From: Pseudomonas hefeiensis
GTDB lineage: Bacteria > Pseudomonadota > Gammaproteobacteria > Pseudomonadales > Pseudomonadaceae
Reading direction: 5' to 3'
Length of the DNA: 64,000 bases
NCBI RefSeq assembly: GCF_030687835.1
Contig: NZ_CP117449.1
Coordinates: forward strand, 1,860,001 to 1,924,000
Both the position numbers and the translations under genes were made by a program. Positions 44,699 through 54,887 of this stretch are shown one piece after another. The notes below the pieces were generated by a model. The model was not told the DNA's origin. It ran no database searches and worked only from the letters and a program-made list of their open reading frames with translations. The stretch's first letter is position 1. Each line of letters opens with the position of its first letter.

Positions 44699-45685
44699 TC
44701 AACCCTCAACCGGCGGAATATGCCCAAACAACTCCTGGGCAAACGCCACGCGTTCCTCGACGGTTTCAACCACGCCACGGGCCTTGAGTTCTTCCAGGCG
44801 CGCTTCCACGGCGTGGGTGCGCAGGGTCAGGCCGCAGTCGTTGGCGATCTGGATGTTCAGCCCCGGTCGGGCGTTGAGTTCCAGGATCAACGGACCTTTT
44901 TCCTGGTCCAGCACCATGTCCACGCCGATGTAGCCCAGCCCGCACAGTTCATAGCAACCGGCGGCCAGTTTCATGAAGCCATCCCAGTAGGGCAGTTGCA
45001 CGCCGTCCACCGCGTTGGTGGTGTCAGGGTGTTTGGTGATGATGTTGTTCAGCCAGGTGCCGCGCAGGGTCAGGCCGGTGGCGAGATCTACGCCGACACC
45101 GATGGCGCCCTGGTGCAGGTTGGCCTTGCCGCCGGACTGGCGGGTCGGCAAGCGCAGCATGGCCATCACCGGGTAGCCCATCAGTACGATGATGCGAATG
45201 TCCGGCACTCCTTCATAACTGATGCTCTTGAAGATCTGGTCCGGCGTCACGCGATATTCGATCAGCGCCCGGTCACGGTGTCCACCCAGGGAATACAGGC
45301 CGGTGAGGATGCTGGACACATGGTGTTCGATTTCTTCATGGCTGATGATCTTGCCGGACACCGTGCGATAGCGGCCCTCAAAGCGGTCGGCAATGACGAT
45401 GATGCCGTCGCCGCCGGCGCCCTGGGCCGGCTTGATCACGAAGTCGGTCCGCCCGTCGATGATCTCGTCGAGCTTTTCGATTTCCTTCTCGGTGGAGATC
45501 ACCCCATACAGCTCCGGCACATGGATGCCGGCAATGATGGCCCGTTCCTTGGTGATGATTTTGTCATCGACGATCGGGTACAGGCTGCGCTTGTTGTATT
45601 TGAGCACATAGTCGGCGTTACGCCGGTTGATGCCCATGATGCCCCGGGCCTCCAGGGCCTTCCAGGTCTTCCACAGGCCGAACAT
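44699..45685 (-). CDS. Alpha-L-glutamate-ligase-like ATP-grasp protein (RimK-like)
   Basis: 328 residues. ATP-grasp segments: FVIKPAQGAGGDGIIVI, PDIRIIVLMGYPVMAML, and LELNARPGLNIQIAN (Mg/ATP-binding). Related to RimK/LysX peptide-bond-forming ligases, which join amino acids or modify protein tails. The preceding membrane-protein gene overlaps by one base (TAATG). Part of a three-gene unit with a 7TM inactive transglutaminase and a retropepsin-like protease; in related pseudomonads this unit is annotated as osmotic-stress tolerance rlo genes. The true substrate is not established. Confidence 0.82.
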   Translation of the reverse strand: MFGLWKTWKALEARGIMGINRRNADYVLKYNKRSLYPIVDDKIITKERAIIAGIHVPELYGVISTEKEIEKLDEIIDGRTDFVIKPAQGAGGDGIIVIADRFEGRYRTVSGKIISHEEIEHHVSSILTGLYSLGGHRDRALIEYRVTPDQIFKSISYEGVPDIRIIVLMGYPVMAMLRLPTRQSGGKANLHQGAIGVGVDLATGLTLRGTWLNNIITKHPDTTNAVDGVQLPYWDGFMKLAAGCYELCGLGYIGVDMVLDQEKGPLILELNARPGLNIQIANDCGLTLRTHAVEARLEELKARGVVETVEERVAFAQELFGHIPPVEG

Positions 45686-47217
45686 TATGAGTCAGCCTTG
45701 ACGAAGGCCTTGAACCGCACCAGCTCGGTCAGGCGGTAGCCGCGGTAGCGACCCATGGCCAGCATGAAACCTACCAGAATCAGCAGGATGGCCGGGAAGG
45801 TGAACACGAAGTAGATCAGTTCCGGCACGCTCATGATCAGGTGCGCCAGGGCGGCGGCGAACAGGGTGCCGATGGCCACCTTCATGGCGTGGCTGGCGCC
45901 GCGCTCTTCCCAGGTAATGGACAGGCGTTCGATGGTCATGGTCAGAATCACCATCGGGAACAGCGCTACCGACAGCCCGCGTTCCAGGCCCAGCTTGTGG
46001 CTGAACAGGCTGATGGCGGCGATCAGCACCACCACGAACGTCAGCACCACCGAAAGCCTTGGCAGCATTTGCAGCTTGAGATGTTCCAGGTAGGAGCGCA
46101 GTGACAGGCCCAGCGCCGTGATGACCGTGAACAGGATGATCCCGAAGCCCAGCTGGGTTTCGCGGAAGGCCAGGGCGATCAACACCGGTGTGAACGTGCC
46201 CAGGGTCTGCAGGCCGATCAGGTTGCGCAGCACCAGAATCACCAGCACGCCGATCGGGATCATCACCATGATCATGAACGTCTGCTGGGTTTGCAGCGGC
46301 AGGCCGTAGAGCGAGTATTCGAGGAAGTTGGCGTCGGTGTTTTCGTCCGTCAGCTTGGCCAGGCGAATGGCGTTCATTTCGCTGTTGTTCATGGTGAAGG
46401 TGACGTTGGCTTTCTTGCCGCCATCGACGGTGATCAGGCTTTCATCACCGGTCCACCACAGCAGGCGGTCGCTGGGCAGGCCCCGTTCACCGGTGTCCGG
46501 GTTGAAGTACAACCAGTCGGCGCCGTTGAAACTGCGCAGCCACAGTTCAGGCGACTGCGGTTGGTCGGCGACCAGGCGGATGGTGTGGACCTTCTCCACC
46601 GGCACGTGGGCGATGGACAGCACCAGCTCGACGACTCTCGCCTTGCTGGCCGTGGACGGATCGCCGGCCAGCAGCAACTTGACGTTGTCATCGTTGGGGT
46701 TGTTGACCCGTTTGATCGCTTCACTGATGAAGGTCTCGACGTCGGCCGAGTGCTGGCGGATCGGCGCGAGCAGGGCTTCGGCGGCCAGCTTCTCGGGGCC
46801 TTCGACGGCGATGCTGTCGCGGAAGGTCGGGCCCTTGATCTTGGATTTTTCCGAGGTATAGCGCTTGGTCAGCACCAGGCGGTAATACAGCGTCTGGTTG
46901 CCCTTGGCCCGGCGGGCCGACCATGTGACCTTGCGGTTACCGTCCACCCGGTTTACCGCCACACCGTAGTTATTGGAAATGAAACTCTCGTTGAGACTGA
47001 CATAGTCCATGCTCAGTGGCGGCACGAACATCTGGATCTTCACCGGATCCTTGGCATTGGGGACGAACTCGACCTTGGCGTCGATGTTCCACAAGTCGTC
47101 GGTGGCGTCTTCGGTCACGGGGATGCCGAGCACGAAAATCTGATAGGCCGTCACCGACACGCCCAGCACCACCAAGATGGCGATCAGCATTTTCAAATGG
47201 AGGGTAAGAGAGCGCAT
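45685..47217 (-). CDS. Inactive transglutaminase fused to a 7TM region (UUP1 family)
   Basis: 510 residues. One N-terminal membrane helix, then a periplasmic domain of the transglutaminase/UUP1 type without an evident catalytic cysteine. From ~residue 310 seven hydrophobic helices end in ...VRFKAFVKADS. It is the membrane component of the three-gene ATP-grasp/retropepsin unit; the loss of the catalytic triad suggests a binding or scaffold role. The next gene downstream (ligase) overlaps by one base. Confidence 0.8.
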   Translation of the reverse strand: MRSLTLHLKMLIAILVVLGVSVTAYQIFVLGIPVTEDATDDLWNIDAKVEFVPNAKDPVKIQMFVPPLSMDYVSLNESFISNNYGVAVNRVDGNRKVTWSARRAKGNQTLYYRLVLTKRYTSEKSKIKGPTFRDSIAVEGPEKLAAEALLAPIRQHSADVETFISEAIKRVNNPNDDNVKLLLAGDPSTASKARVVELVLSIAHVPVEKVHTIRLVADQPQSPELWLRSFNGADWLYFNPDTGERGLPSDRLLWWTGDESLITVDGGKKANVTFTMNNSEMNAIRLAKLTDENTDANFLEYSLYGLPLQTQQTFMIMVMIPIGVLVILVLRNLIGLQTLGTFTPVLIALAFRETQLGFGIILFTVITALGLSLRSYLEHLKLQMLPRLSVVLTFVVVLIAAISLFSHKLGLERGLSVALFPMVILTMTIERLSITWEERGASHAMKVAIGTLFAAALAHLIMSVPELIYFVFTFPAILLILVGFMLAMGRYRGYRLTELVRFKAFVKADS

Positions 47218-47222
47218 TGGAA

Positions 47223-47759
47223 TTACTCTGCGGTTTGAGCGGCATTGGCGCAGGCGGGTTTGCCGGCAGCGTATTTGAGACTGGGGTCGACCAGCGCGTC
47301 GAAGCGTTTGAGCGCTTCGGAGCCGATCAGTAGCGGGTATTGGAATGCGCTGCGGTCGGTGAGGTTCACTTCGATGCTGCGCAGGGCCGAGCCCATGCAG
47401 ATGTCCAGTTCGATGACCGGCCGAGCCGTGTAGTTCTTGCCTTCTTCGGGGTCATAGTCCCCGGCGCGGCGTTTAATCTTGCTGACCCGGGCCAGCGGAC
47501 GTTCGATAGGGTGCGAATGCGCCGCGTCGATGGCCAGGTAAAAGCGTACCCAGGATTCGCCATCGCGTTTGAAGCGCTTGATGTCCCGGGCGCTGAGCGA
47601 AGCGGTTTTGGCGCCGGTGTCCAACTTGGCGGCAACCTCCAGGTCGATGCCCTGCAGGGCGGCGTATTCATTGAGACCATACACGGTTTTTTCACCCGCC
47701 AAGGCAAGCCCCGGCAGGCACATGAAACAAAGAACAGCAGATAAGGGCTTGAGTGTCAT
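47223..47759 (-). CDS. Retropepsin-like aspartic protease, secreted
   Basis: 178 residues. Signal peptide (ending LALAGEK), then a single-lobe retropepsin domain with the active-site LDTGAKTASL and a late LLIGSEALKRFDALVD. Such proteins need dimers, like viral proteases, and are also annotated as ATP-dependent zinc proteases. First gene of the unit with the membrane protein five bases downstream. It may trim a product made by the ligase; this is inference. Confidence 0.82.
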   Translation of the reverse strand: MTLKPLSAVLCFMCLPGLALAGEKTVYGLNEYAALQGIDLEVAAKLDTGAKTASLSARDIKRFKRDGESWVRFYLAIDAAHSHPIERPLARVSKIKRRAGDYDPEEGKNYTARPVIELDICMGSALRSIEVNLTDRSAFQYPLLIGSEALKRFDALVDPSLKYAAGKPACANAAQTAE

Positions 47760-47956
47760 AAATCCTGGTGCACAGTGTTCCGTTTGTCGGTTCAGGCCCT
47801 GGCATTACTGCACAAGCTCCCTGGATTGCCTTCTCTAATAGAAGGAGAGCGGCAAATTGCGGCGGCATTCTAGCACGGTGGTTTTCTGACGCCACCGCCG
47901 GCCGGATCCTACGACTCATCCGGGTGGACGGTTATGGTGGGAGCGACTCTTAGACG

Positions 47957-47968
47957 ATTGTCGACAAT
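47957..47968. promoter_or_regulatory. Candidate PrpR operator 1
   Basis: ATTGTCGACAAT, a 12-bp perfect palindrome, lies 74 bases before the GntR-type regulator start. Confidence 0.65.
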
Positions 47969-48030
47969 GTTCAATTTTTCTTTGACGTAAGCGCGGCGAT
48001 TGGTTAGTTTTTGCCTTGTAGATATCAAAG

Positions 48031-48041
48031 GTGTCGACAAT
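48031..48041. promoter_or_regulatory. Candidate PrpR operator 2
   Basis: GTGTCGACAAT repeats 10 of 11 bases of site 1 and lies directly over the regulator's ribosome-binding region, as expected for autorepression. Confidence 0.6.
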
Positions 48042-48755
48042 ATGCTCGATCAGCTCGAATCCCCGCCTCTGGTTCAGGACGATTCGGAAACCCTTTCCGA
48101 GAACGTCTTCCGGCGTATCCAGGCCGCAATCGTGCGAGGCGATATTGCCCCTGGCAGCAAGATTTCCGAGCCCGAACTGGCACGCACCTACGGCATCAGT
48201 CGTGGCCCGCTGCGCGAGGCGATCCATCGCCTGGAAGGCCAGCGCCTGCTGGTGCGGGTGCCTCACGTGGGCGCCAGGGTGGTGTCCCTGAGCCACGCCG
48301 AGTTGCTGGAACTCTACGAGATCCGCGAGTCCCTGGAAGGCATGGCCTGCCGTCTGGCGGCCGAGCGCATGACCCTGGAAGAAATCGATGAGCTGCGCCG
48401 GGTCCTGGAAACCCATGAGCGCGACGCGGCGTTCCAGGCCGGTGTCGGCTATTACCAGCAGGAAGGCGACTTCGACTTTCATTACCGGATCATTCAGGGC
48501 AGCGGCAACCGCACCTTGACGCAAATGCTCTGCGGCGAGCTGTATCAATTGGTGCGCATGTACCGCATCCAGTTTTCCACCACGCCCAACCGTCCGCGCC
48601 AGGCCTTTGCCGAGCACCACAGGATTCTTGATGCCATCGCCGACCGTGACGGTGAACTGGCTGAATTATTGATGCGCCGGCACATCGGCGCCTCCAAACG
48701 CAACATCGCGCGTCATTTCCAGGACAGCGCCGCCACTGAACGAGGTGAGTCATGA
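48042..48755 (+). CDS. GntR/FCD-family regulator of the methylcitrate operon
   Basis: 237 residues. HTH (~20-75: [26 protein letters not shown]) followed by an FCD domain ([24 protein letters not shown] and [13 protein letters not shown]). The four-base ATGA overlap with prpB makes it the first gene of the prp operon, a position typical of the Pseudomonas GntR-type prp regulator, unlike the sigma54-linked PrpR of enteric bacteria. The start at 48042 follows AAAGGTG; an upstream in-frame extension to 48000 is less likely. Confidence 0.87.
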   Translation: MLDQLESPPLVQDDSETLSENVFRRIQAAIVRGDIAPGSKISEPELARTYGISRGPLREAIHRLEGQRLLVRVPHVGARVVSLSHAELLELYEIRESLEGMACRLAAERMTLEEIDELRRVLETHERDAAFQAGVGYYQQEGDFDFHYRIIQGSGNRTLTQMLCGELYQLVRMYRIQFSTTPNRPRQAFAEHHRILDAIADRDGELAELLMRRHIGASKRNIARHFQDSAATERGES

Positions 48756-49636
48756 GCAACAGCACTCCAGGCCAGCGTTTTCGCGATGCGGTCGCCAACG
48801 AGCATCCGCTGCAAGTGGTGGGCACGATCAACGCCAACCACGCGCTGCTGGCCAAACGCGCCGGTTTCAAGGCGATCTACCTGTCGGGCGGCGGCGTGGC
48901 GGCCGGCTCCCTTGGCGTGCCGGACCTGGGCATCACTGGCCTGGATGACGTGCTGACCGATGTGCGCCGTATCACCGACGTCTGCGACCTGCCGTTGCTG
49001 GTGGACGTGGACACCGGGTTTGGCTCCTCGGCGTTCAATGTGGCACGCACGGTCAAGTCGATGATCAAGTTCGGCGCGGCGGCCATTCATATTGAAGATC
49101 AGGTTGGCGCCAAGCGCTGCGGCCACCGTCCGAACAAAGAGATCGTCTCGCAACAGGAAATGGTCGACCGCATCAAAGCCGCCGTCGACGCGCGCACCGA
49201 TGACAGCTTCGTGATCATGGCCCGTACCGATGCCCTGGCCGTGGAAGGCTTGGAATCGGCCCTGGACCGCGCCGCCGCGTGCATCGAGGCCGGTGCCGAC
49301 ATGATCTTCCCGGAAGCTATTACCGAACTTGAGATGTACAAGCTGTTCGCCAGCCGGGTGAAAGCGCCGATCCTGGCCAACATCACTGAATTCGGCGCGA
49401 CCCCGCTGTACACCACCGAACAACTGGCGGGCGCTGACGTATCCCTGGTGCTGTACCCGCTGTCGGCCTTCCGCGCCATGAACAAAGCGGCCGAGAACGT
49501 CTACACCGCGATCCGCCGCGACGGTACGCAACAGAACGTCATCGACACCATGCAGACTCGCATGGAGCTTTACGATCGCATCGACTACCACACCTTCGAG
49601 CAAAAGCTCGATGCGTTGTTCGCGGCAAAAAAATGA
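48752..49636 (+). CDS. prpB: Methylisocitrate lyase
   Basis: 294 residues. VDVDTGFG (metal-binding Asp), [18 protein letters not shown] (catalytic KRCGH) and [13 protein letters not shown] are diagnostic. Cleaves 2-methylisocitrate to pyruvate and succinate in the final methylcitrate-cycle step. Starts inside the regulator stop. Confidence 0.94.
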   Translation: MSNSTPGQRFRDAVANEHPLQVVGTINANHALLAKRAGFKAIYLSGGGVAAGSLGVPDLGITGLDDVLTDVRRITDVCDLPLLVDVDTGFGSSAFNVARTVKSMIKFGAAAIHIEDQVGAKRCGHRPNKEIVSQQEMVDRIKAAVDARTDDSFVIMARTDALAVEGLESALDRAAACIEAGADMIFPEAITELEMYKLFASRVKAPILANITEFGATPLYTTEQLAGADVSLVLYPLSAFRAMNKAAENVYTAIRRDGTQQNVIDTMQTRMELYDRIDYHTFEQKLDALFAAKK

Positions 49637-49678
49637 ACAGAGCGCAGCCTCTACAAATCTAAAAAATGGAGACAGCAA

Positions 49679-50806
49679 ATGGCCGAAGCAAAAGTACTCA
49701 GTGGCGCCGGGCTCCGTGGCCAGGTGGCCGGGCAAACTGCATTGTCCACCGTAGGCCAGTCAGGTGCCGGCCTGACCTATCGCGGCTACGACGTTCGCGA
49801 GCTGGCGGCTGACGCGCAATTTGAAGAAGTGGCTTACCTGCTGTTGTACGGCGAGCTGCCGACCCGGGCGCAACTGGACGCCTACACAGGCAAACTGAGC
49901 CATTTGCGGGACCTGCCTCAGGCCTTGAAAGAGGTGCTGGAGCGCATTCCCGCCGACGCCCATCCGATGGACGTGATGCGCACCGGCTGCTCGTTCCTGG
50001 GCAACCTGGAACCGGAGCAGAATTTCTCCGAACAGCACGACAAGACCGACCGCCTGTTGGCCGCGTTCCCGGCGATCATGTGCTACTGGTATCGCTTTAG
50101 CCACGAAGGCCAGCGCATCGAGTGTGTGACTGACGAAATCTCCATCGGCGGCCATTTCCTGCACCTGCTGCATGGCAAGAAGCCGAGCGAGCTGCACGTC
50201 AAGGTGATGAACGTCTCGCTGATTCTGTATGCCGAGCACGAGTTCAACGCCTCGACCTTCACGGCGCGGGTGTGTGCCTCGACCCTCTCTGACCTGTTTT
50301 CCTGCATCACTGCCGCCATTGGTTCGCTGCGCGGCCCGTTGCATGGCGGGGCCAACGAAGCGGCGATGGAAATGATTGAGCGCTTCAAGTCGCCGGAGGA
50401 GGCGATCAAGGGCACTTTGGGGATGCTCGAGCGCAAGGACAAGATCATGGGCTTCGGCCACGCGATCTATAAGGACAACGACCCGCGCAACGAGGTGATC
50501 AAGGGTTGGTCGAAAAAACTTGCCGACGAGGTGGGTGACACGGTGCTGTTCCCGGTTTCCGAGGCCATCGACAAGACCATGTGGGAACAGAAAAAACTGT
50601 TTCCCAACGCCGATTTCTACCATGCCTCGGCGTATCACTTCATGGGCATCCCGACCAAGCTGTTCACACCGATCTTCGTTTGCTCGCGCCTGACCGGCTG
50701 GGCCGCCCATGTCTACGAACAACGTGCCAACAACCGCATCATCCGACCGAGCGCCGAATACACCGGCGTCGAACAGCGCAAGTTCGTGCCAATCGAACAA
50801 CGCTGA
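49679..50806 (+). CDS. prpC: 2-methylcitrate synthase
   Basis: 375 residues. Citrate-synthase fold with the catalytic histidines in LHGGANEAAM and MGFGHAIYKDNDPR; LSGAGLRGQVAGQTALSTVG is typical of the PrpC start. Condenses propionyl-CoA with oxaloacetate. AAAATGGAGA precedes the ATG, 42 bases after prpB. Confidence 0.94.
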   Translation: MAEAKVLSGAGLRGQVAGQTALSTVGQSGAGLTYRGYDVRELAADAQFEEVAYLLLYGELPTRAQLDAYTGKLSHLRDLPQALKEVLERIPADAHPMDVMRTGCSFLGNLEPEQNFSEQHDKTDRLLAAFPAIMCYWYRFSHEGQRIECVTDEISIGGHFLHLLHGKKPSELHVKVMNVSLILYAEHEFNASTFTARVCASTLSDLFSCITAAIGSLRGPLHGGANEAAMEMIERFKSPEEAIKGTLGMLERKDKIMGFGHAIYKDNDPRNEVIKGWSKKLADEVGDTVLFPVSEAIDKTMWEQKKLFPNADFYHASAYHFMGIPTKLFTPIFVCSRLTGWAAHVYEQRANNRIIRPSAEYTGVEQRKFVPIEQR

Positions 50807-50841
50807 ACTGGAGGGGCTGCAATTGAAGGAACAAAACCCCT

Positions 50842-50931
50842 TGTGGGAGCGGGCTTGCTCGCGAATGCGAACTGACATCCAACATTGATGCCGACTGATA
50901 CACCGCCTTCGCGAGCAAGCCCGCTCCCACA
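50842..50931. repeat. REPIN (GTGGGAGCGAGC family) between prpC and acnD
   Basis: GTGGGAGCGGGCTTGCTCGCG and CGCGAGCAAGCCCGCTCCCACA arms around a ~45-base centre containing TGATGCCGACTGATAC. It may influence the stability of the upstream prp transcript. Confidence 0.9.
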
Positions 50932-50996
50932 GTGGACCGAGTTCACTTCAGTAGCTCCAGCCCCTTCCTGAAACCACCGTGACCCGAGTGCTGACG

Positions 50997-53588
50997 ATGA
51001 ACACAGAATTTCGCAAACCGCTGCCCGGCACTTCGCTGGATTATTTCGACGTTCGCGGGGCCGTGGATGCCATCCGGCCTGGCGCTTACGACGGCCTGCC
51101 GTATACCTCCAGGGTGCTGGCGGAAAACCTGGTGCGTCGCTGCGACCCGGCGACCCTGAGCGAGTCGCTGCTGCAACTGATCGAGCGCAAGCGCGATCTG
51201 GACTTCCCGTGGTTTCCGGCCCGGGTGGTGTGCCATGACATCCTCGGCCAGACCGCCCTGGTGGATCTGGCCGGCCTGCGCGACGCCATCGCCCTGCAGG
51301 GGGGCGATCCGGCGCAGGTCAATCCGGTGGTGCCGACCCAACTGATCGTCGACCACTCGCTGGCCGTGGAAAGCGGCGGGTCCGATCCCCAGGCGTTCGC
51401 CAAGAACCGCGCCATTGAAGACCGGCGCAACGAAGACCGCTTCCACTTCATCAACTGGACCAAGAAAGCCTTCAAGAACGTCGACGTGATCCCGCCGGGC
51501 AACGGGATCATGCACCAGATCAACCTGGAAAAAATGTCACCGGTGATCCAGCAGCGTGACGGCGTGGCGTTTCCCGATACCTGCGTGGGCACTGACAGCC
51601 ACACCCCCCACGTCGATGCCTTGGGCGTGATCGCCATCGGCGTCGGCGGCCTGGAAGCCGAAAGCGTGATGCTGGGGCGTGCCTCGTGGATGCGCCTGCC
51701 GGAAATCATTGGCGTGGAGCTGACCGGCAAGCTGCAACCGGGCATCACCGCCACCGACATGGTGCTGGCGCTGACCGAATTCCTGCGCAAGCAAAAAGTC
51801 GTCGGTGCCTGGCTGGAATTTTTCGGTGAAGGCGCCAGTGCCCTGACCTTGGGCGACCGCGCGACCATTTCCAACATGGCCCCGGAATACGGCGCCACGG
51901 CGGCGATGTTCCATATCGATCAACAGACAATCGATTACCTGAAGCTCACCGGCCGCGAAGACACCCAGGTGCAGTTGGTGGAAACCTATGCCAAGCATGT
52001 GGGCTTATGGGCCGATAGCCTCAAAGGCGCGCAGTACGAGCGAGGGCTGACCTTCGACCTGTCGTCGGTGGTACGCAACATGGCCGGCCCGAGCAATCCT
52101 CACGCCCGCGTCGCGGTATCGGATCTGGCCGCCAAAGGCATCTCCGGCCAGTGGGACGATGTGCCCGGGCAAATGCCCGACGGCGCGGTGATCATCGCCG
52201 CGATCACCAGTTGCACCAACACCAGCAACCCGCGCAACGTGATCGCCGCCGGCCTGCTGGCGCGCAACGCCAACCGCCTGGGCCTGACCCGCAAGCCGTG
52301 GGTCAAGTCGTCCCTGGCGCCGGGCTCGAAAACTGTGGCGCTGTACCTGGATGAAGCCGGTCTGACCAAAGAGCTGGAGCAGTTGGGGTTTGGTGTCGTG
52401 GCCTTCGCTTGCACCACCTGCAATGGCATGTCCGGTGCGCTGGATCCACTGATCCAGCAGGAAATCATCGACCGCGACCTGTACGCCACAGCCGTGTTGT
52501 CGGGCAACCGCAACTTCGACGGGCGCATCCACCCGTATGCCAAGCAGGCGTTCCTTGCATCGCCGCCGCTGGTGGTGGCCTATGCCATCGCCGGGACCAT
52601 CCGTTTCGACATCGAGAAGGACGTGCTCGGCGTGGTGGATGGGCAGGAAGTCCGCCTCAAGGACATCTGGCCGAGCGACGAGGAGATCGACGCGGTGGTC
52701 AAGGCTTCGGTGAAGCCGGAGCAGTTCCGTCAGGTGTACATCCCGATGTTCGCCATCCAGGAGGACACCGGGCCAAAAGTGACGCCGCTGTATGACTGGC
52801 GCCCGCAAAGCACCTACATCCGCCGTCCGCCGTATTGGGAAGGGGCGCTGGCCGGTGCGCGGCCGCTCAAGGGCATGCGTCCGCTGGCGGTGCTGCCGGA
52901 CAACATCACCACCGATCACCTGTCGCCGTCCAACGCCATCATGCTTGACAGCGCCGCTGGCGAATACCTGGCGAAAATGGGCCTGCCGGAAGAAGACTTC
53001 AACTCATACGCAACCCATCGGGGCGACCATCTGACCGCCCAGCGTGCGACCTTCGCCAACCCGAAGCTGTTCAACGAGATGGTCCAGGAAAACGGCAAGG
53101 TCAAGCAAGGTTCTCTGGCCCGTGTCGAGCCGGAAGGCAAGGTCATGCGCATGTGGGAAGCCATCGAAACCTACATGGAGCGCAAGCAGCCGCTGATCAT
53201 CATCGCCGGTGCCGACTACGGCCAGGGCTCTTCCCGCGACTGGGCGGCCAAGGGCGTGCGCCTGGCCGGTGTCGAGGCGATTGCCGCCGAAGGCTTCGAG
53301 CGTATCCACCGCACCAATCTGGTAGGGATGGGGGTGTTGCCGCTGGAGTTCCAGCCGGGCACCGACCGCAAGACCCTGGGCATCGACGGCAGCGAGATCT
53401 ATGACGTAATCGGCGAGCGCACCCCGCGTGCGACGCTGACCCTGGTCATCACCCGTAAGAACGGTGAACGCGTTGAAGTGCCGGTGACTTGCCGCCTCGA
53501 TACCGCCGAAGAAGTGTCGATCTACGAAGCCGGCGGTGTGCTGCAACGCTTTGCCCAGGACTTCCTCGAATCGGCGGTTGCCGTTTAA
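50997..53588 (+). CDS. acnD: Fe/S-dependent 2-methylisocitrate dehydratase AcnD
   Basis: 863 residues of aconitase type. Cluster and substrate segments include CHDILGQTALVD, VPTQLIVDHS, GTDSHTPHVDALGV, ITSCTNTSNP, FACTTCNGMSG, and the swivel-domain loop GADYGQGSSRDWA. AcnD with PrpF replaces PrpD in dehydrating 2-methylcitrate to 2-methylaconitate-type intermediates. The ATG at 50997 was chosen over GTG at 50979. Confidence 0.93.
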   Translation: MNTEFRKPLPGTSLDYFDVRGAVDAIRPGAYDGLPYTSRVLAENLVRRCDPATLSESLLQLIERKRDLDFPWFPARVVCHDILGQTALVDLAGLRDAIALQGGDPAQVNPVVPTQLIVDHSLAVESGGSDPQAFAKNRAIEDRRNEDRFHFINWTKKAFKNVDVIPPGNGIMHQINLEKMSPVIQQRDGVAFPDTCVGTDSHTPHVDALGVIAIGVGGLEAESVMLGRASWMRLPEIIGVELTGKLQPGITATDMVLALTEFLRKQKVVGAWLEFFGEGASALTLGDRATISNMAPEYGATAAMFHIDQQTIDYLKLTGREDTQVQLVETYAKHVGLWADSLKGAQYERGLTFDLSSVVRNMAGPSNPHARVAVSDLAAKGISGQWDDVPGQMPDGAVIIAAITSCTNTSNPRNVIAAGLLARNANRLGLTRKPWVKSSLAPGSKTVALYLDEAGLTKELEQLGFGVVAFACTTCNGMSGALDPLIQQEIIDRDLYATAVLSGNRNFDGRIHPYAKQAFLASPPLVVAYAIAGTIRFDIEKDVLGVVDGQEVRLKDIWPSDEEIDAVVKASVKPEQFRQVYIPMFAIQEDTGPKVTPLYDWRPQSTYIRRPPYWEGALAGARPLKGMRPLAVLPDNITTDHLSPSNAIMLDSAAGEYLAKMGLPEEDFNSYATHRGDHLTAQRATFANPKLFNEMVQENGKVKQGSLARVEPEGKVMRMWEAIETYMERKQPLIIIAGADYGQGSSRDWAAKGVRLAGVEAIAAEGFERIHRTNLVGMGVLPLEFQPGTDRKTLGIDGSEIYDVIGERTPRATLTLVITRKNGERVEVPVTCRLDTAEEVSIYEAGGVLQRFAQDFLESAVAV

Positions 53589-53634
53589 ATCACTGCTGCG
53601 GACACCGGCTGGTGTCCGCTTAAGGAAGAGCATC

Positions 53635-54828
53635 ATGGCTCACGCACCTCAAATCAGAATCCCGGCCACTTATATGCGTGGTGGCACCAGCAAAGGCGTG
53701 TTTTTCAGTCTGCAAGACCTGCCGGAAGCGGCTCGCGTCCCCGGTCCGGCCCGGGATGCGTTGTTGCTGCGGGTGATCGGCAGCCCGGATCCGTACGAGA
53801 AGCAGATCGACGGCATGGGCGGTGCGACGTCCAGCACCAGCAAGACCGTGATCCTGTCCAAGAGCACTCGGGCGGACCACGACGTCGATTACCTGTTCGG
53901 TCAGGTGTCCATCGACAAGCCGTTCGTGGACTGGAGCGGCAATTGCGGCAACTTGTCGGCGGCGGTGGGTTCGTTTGCCATCGGCGGCGGTCTGGTGGAC
54001 GCCGCTCGTATCCCGCAAAACGGCGTGGCGGTGGTGCGGATCTGGCAGGCCAACATCGGCAAGACCATCATCGCCCATGTGCCGATCACCGACGGTGCGG
54101 TGCAGGAAACCGGTGACTTCGAACTCGACGGCGTGACCTTTGCGGCGGCTGAAGTGCAACTGGAATTCATGGACCCGGCGGCCGAGGAGGAGGGCGGTGG
54201 CGGCTCTATGTTTCCCACCGGTAACCTGGTGGATGATCTGCAAGTGCCTGGAGTCGGTACGCTCAAGGCGACCCTGATCAACGCCGGGATCCCGACGATT
54301 TTCATCAATGCCCGGGACGTTGGCTATACCGGGACCGAATTGCAGGGTGCTATCAACGGCGATCCGAAGGCTCTGGCGATGTTCGAAACCATCCGCGCCC
54401 ATGGCGCCTTGCGCATGGGCCTGATTCAGCATCTGGACGAAGCCGCCCAGCGCCAGCACACGCCGAAAGTGGCGTTTGTCGCACCGCCGGCGGACTACAT
54501 CTCCTCCAGCGGTAAGGCCGTGACGGCGCAGGACGTCGACTTGCTGGTGCGGGCGCTGTCCATGGGCAAACTGCACCACGCCATGATGGGCACCGCGGCA
54601 GTCGCCATCGGCACAGCGGCGGCGATCAGCGGCACGCTGGTGAACCTGGCGGCTGGCGGGATCGACCGCAACGCTGTGCGCTTCGGCCATCCCTCCGGCA
54701 CCTTGCGCGTCGGCGCCGAGGCCAGCCAGGTCAATGGCGAATGGACCGTGAAAAAGGCGATCATGAGCCGCAGCGCGCGGGTGTTGATGGAAGGGTTTGT
54801 GCGGGTGCCGGGGGATCTCCTGAGCTGA
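53635..54828 (+). CDS. prpF: 2-methylaconitate cis-trans isomerase PrpF
   Basis: 397 residues. IPATYMRGGTSKGVFF, GMGGATSSTSKTVIL, SGNCGNLSAAVGSFAI and the C-terminal FGHPSGTLRVGAE are family signatures (DapF/proline-racemase-like fold, acting without a second thiol). Isomerises the AcnD product. Follows acnD by 46 bases with AAGGAAGA upstream. prpD, often next, is not present; an IS follows. Confidence 0.93.
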   Translation: MAHAPQIRIPATYMRGGTSKGVFFSLQDLPEAARVPGPARDALLLRVIGSPDPYEKQIDGMGGATSSTSKTVILSKSTRADHDVDYLFGQVSIDKPFVDWSGNCGNLSAAVGSFAIGGGLVDAARIPQNGVAVVRIWQANIGKTIIAHVPITDGAVQETGDFELDGVTFAAAEVQLEFMDPAAEEEGGGGSMFPTGNLVDDLQVPGVGTLKATLINAGIPTIFINARDVGYTGTELQGAINGDPKALAMFETIRAHGALRMGLIQHLDEAAQRQHTPKVAFVAPPADYISSSGKAVTAQDVDLLVRALSMGKLHHAMMGTAAVAIGTAAAISGTLVNLAAGGIDRNAVRFGHPSGTLRVGAEASQVNGEWTVKKAIMSRSARVLMEGFVRVPGDLLS

Positions 54829-54887
54829 CACTTGACCCAGGCAAACCCGTGGTGAACGCGGAGTCTGCGAGCATCCGCGATCAAAAC

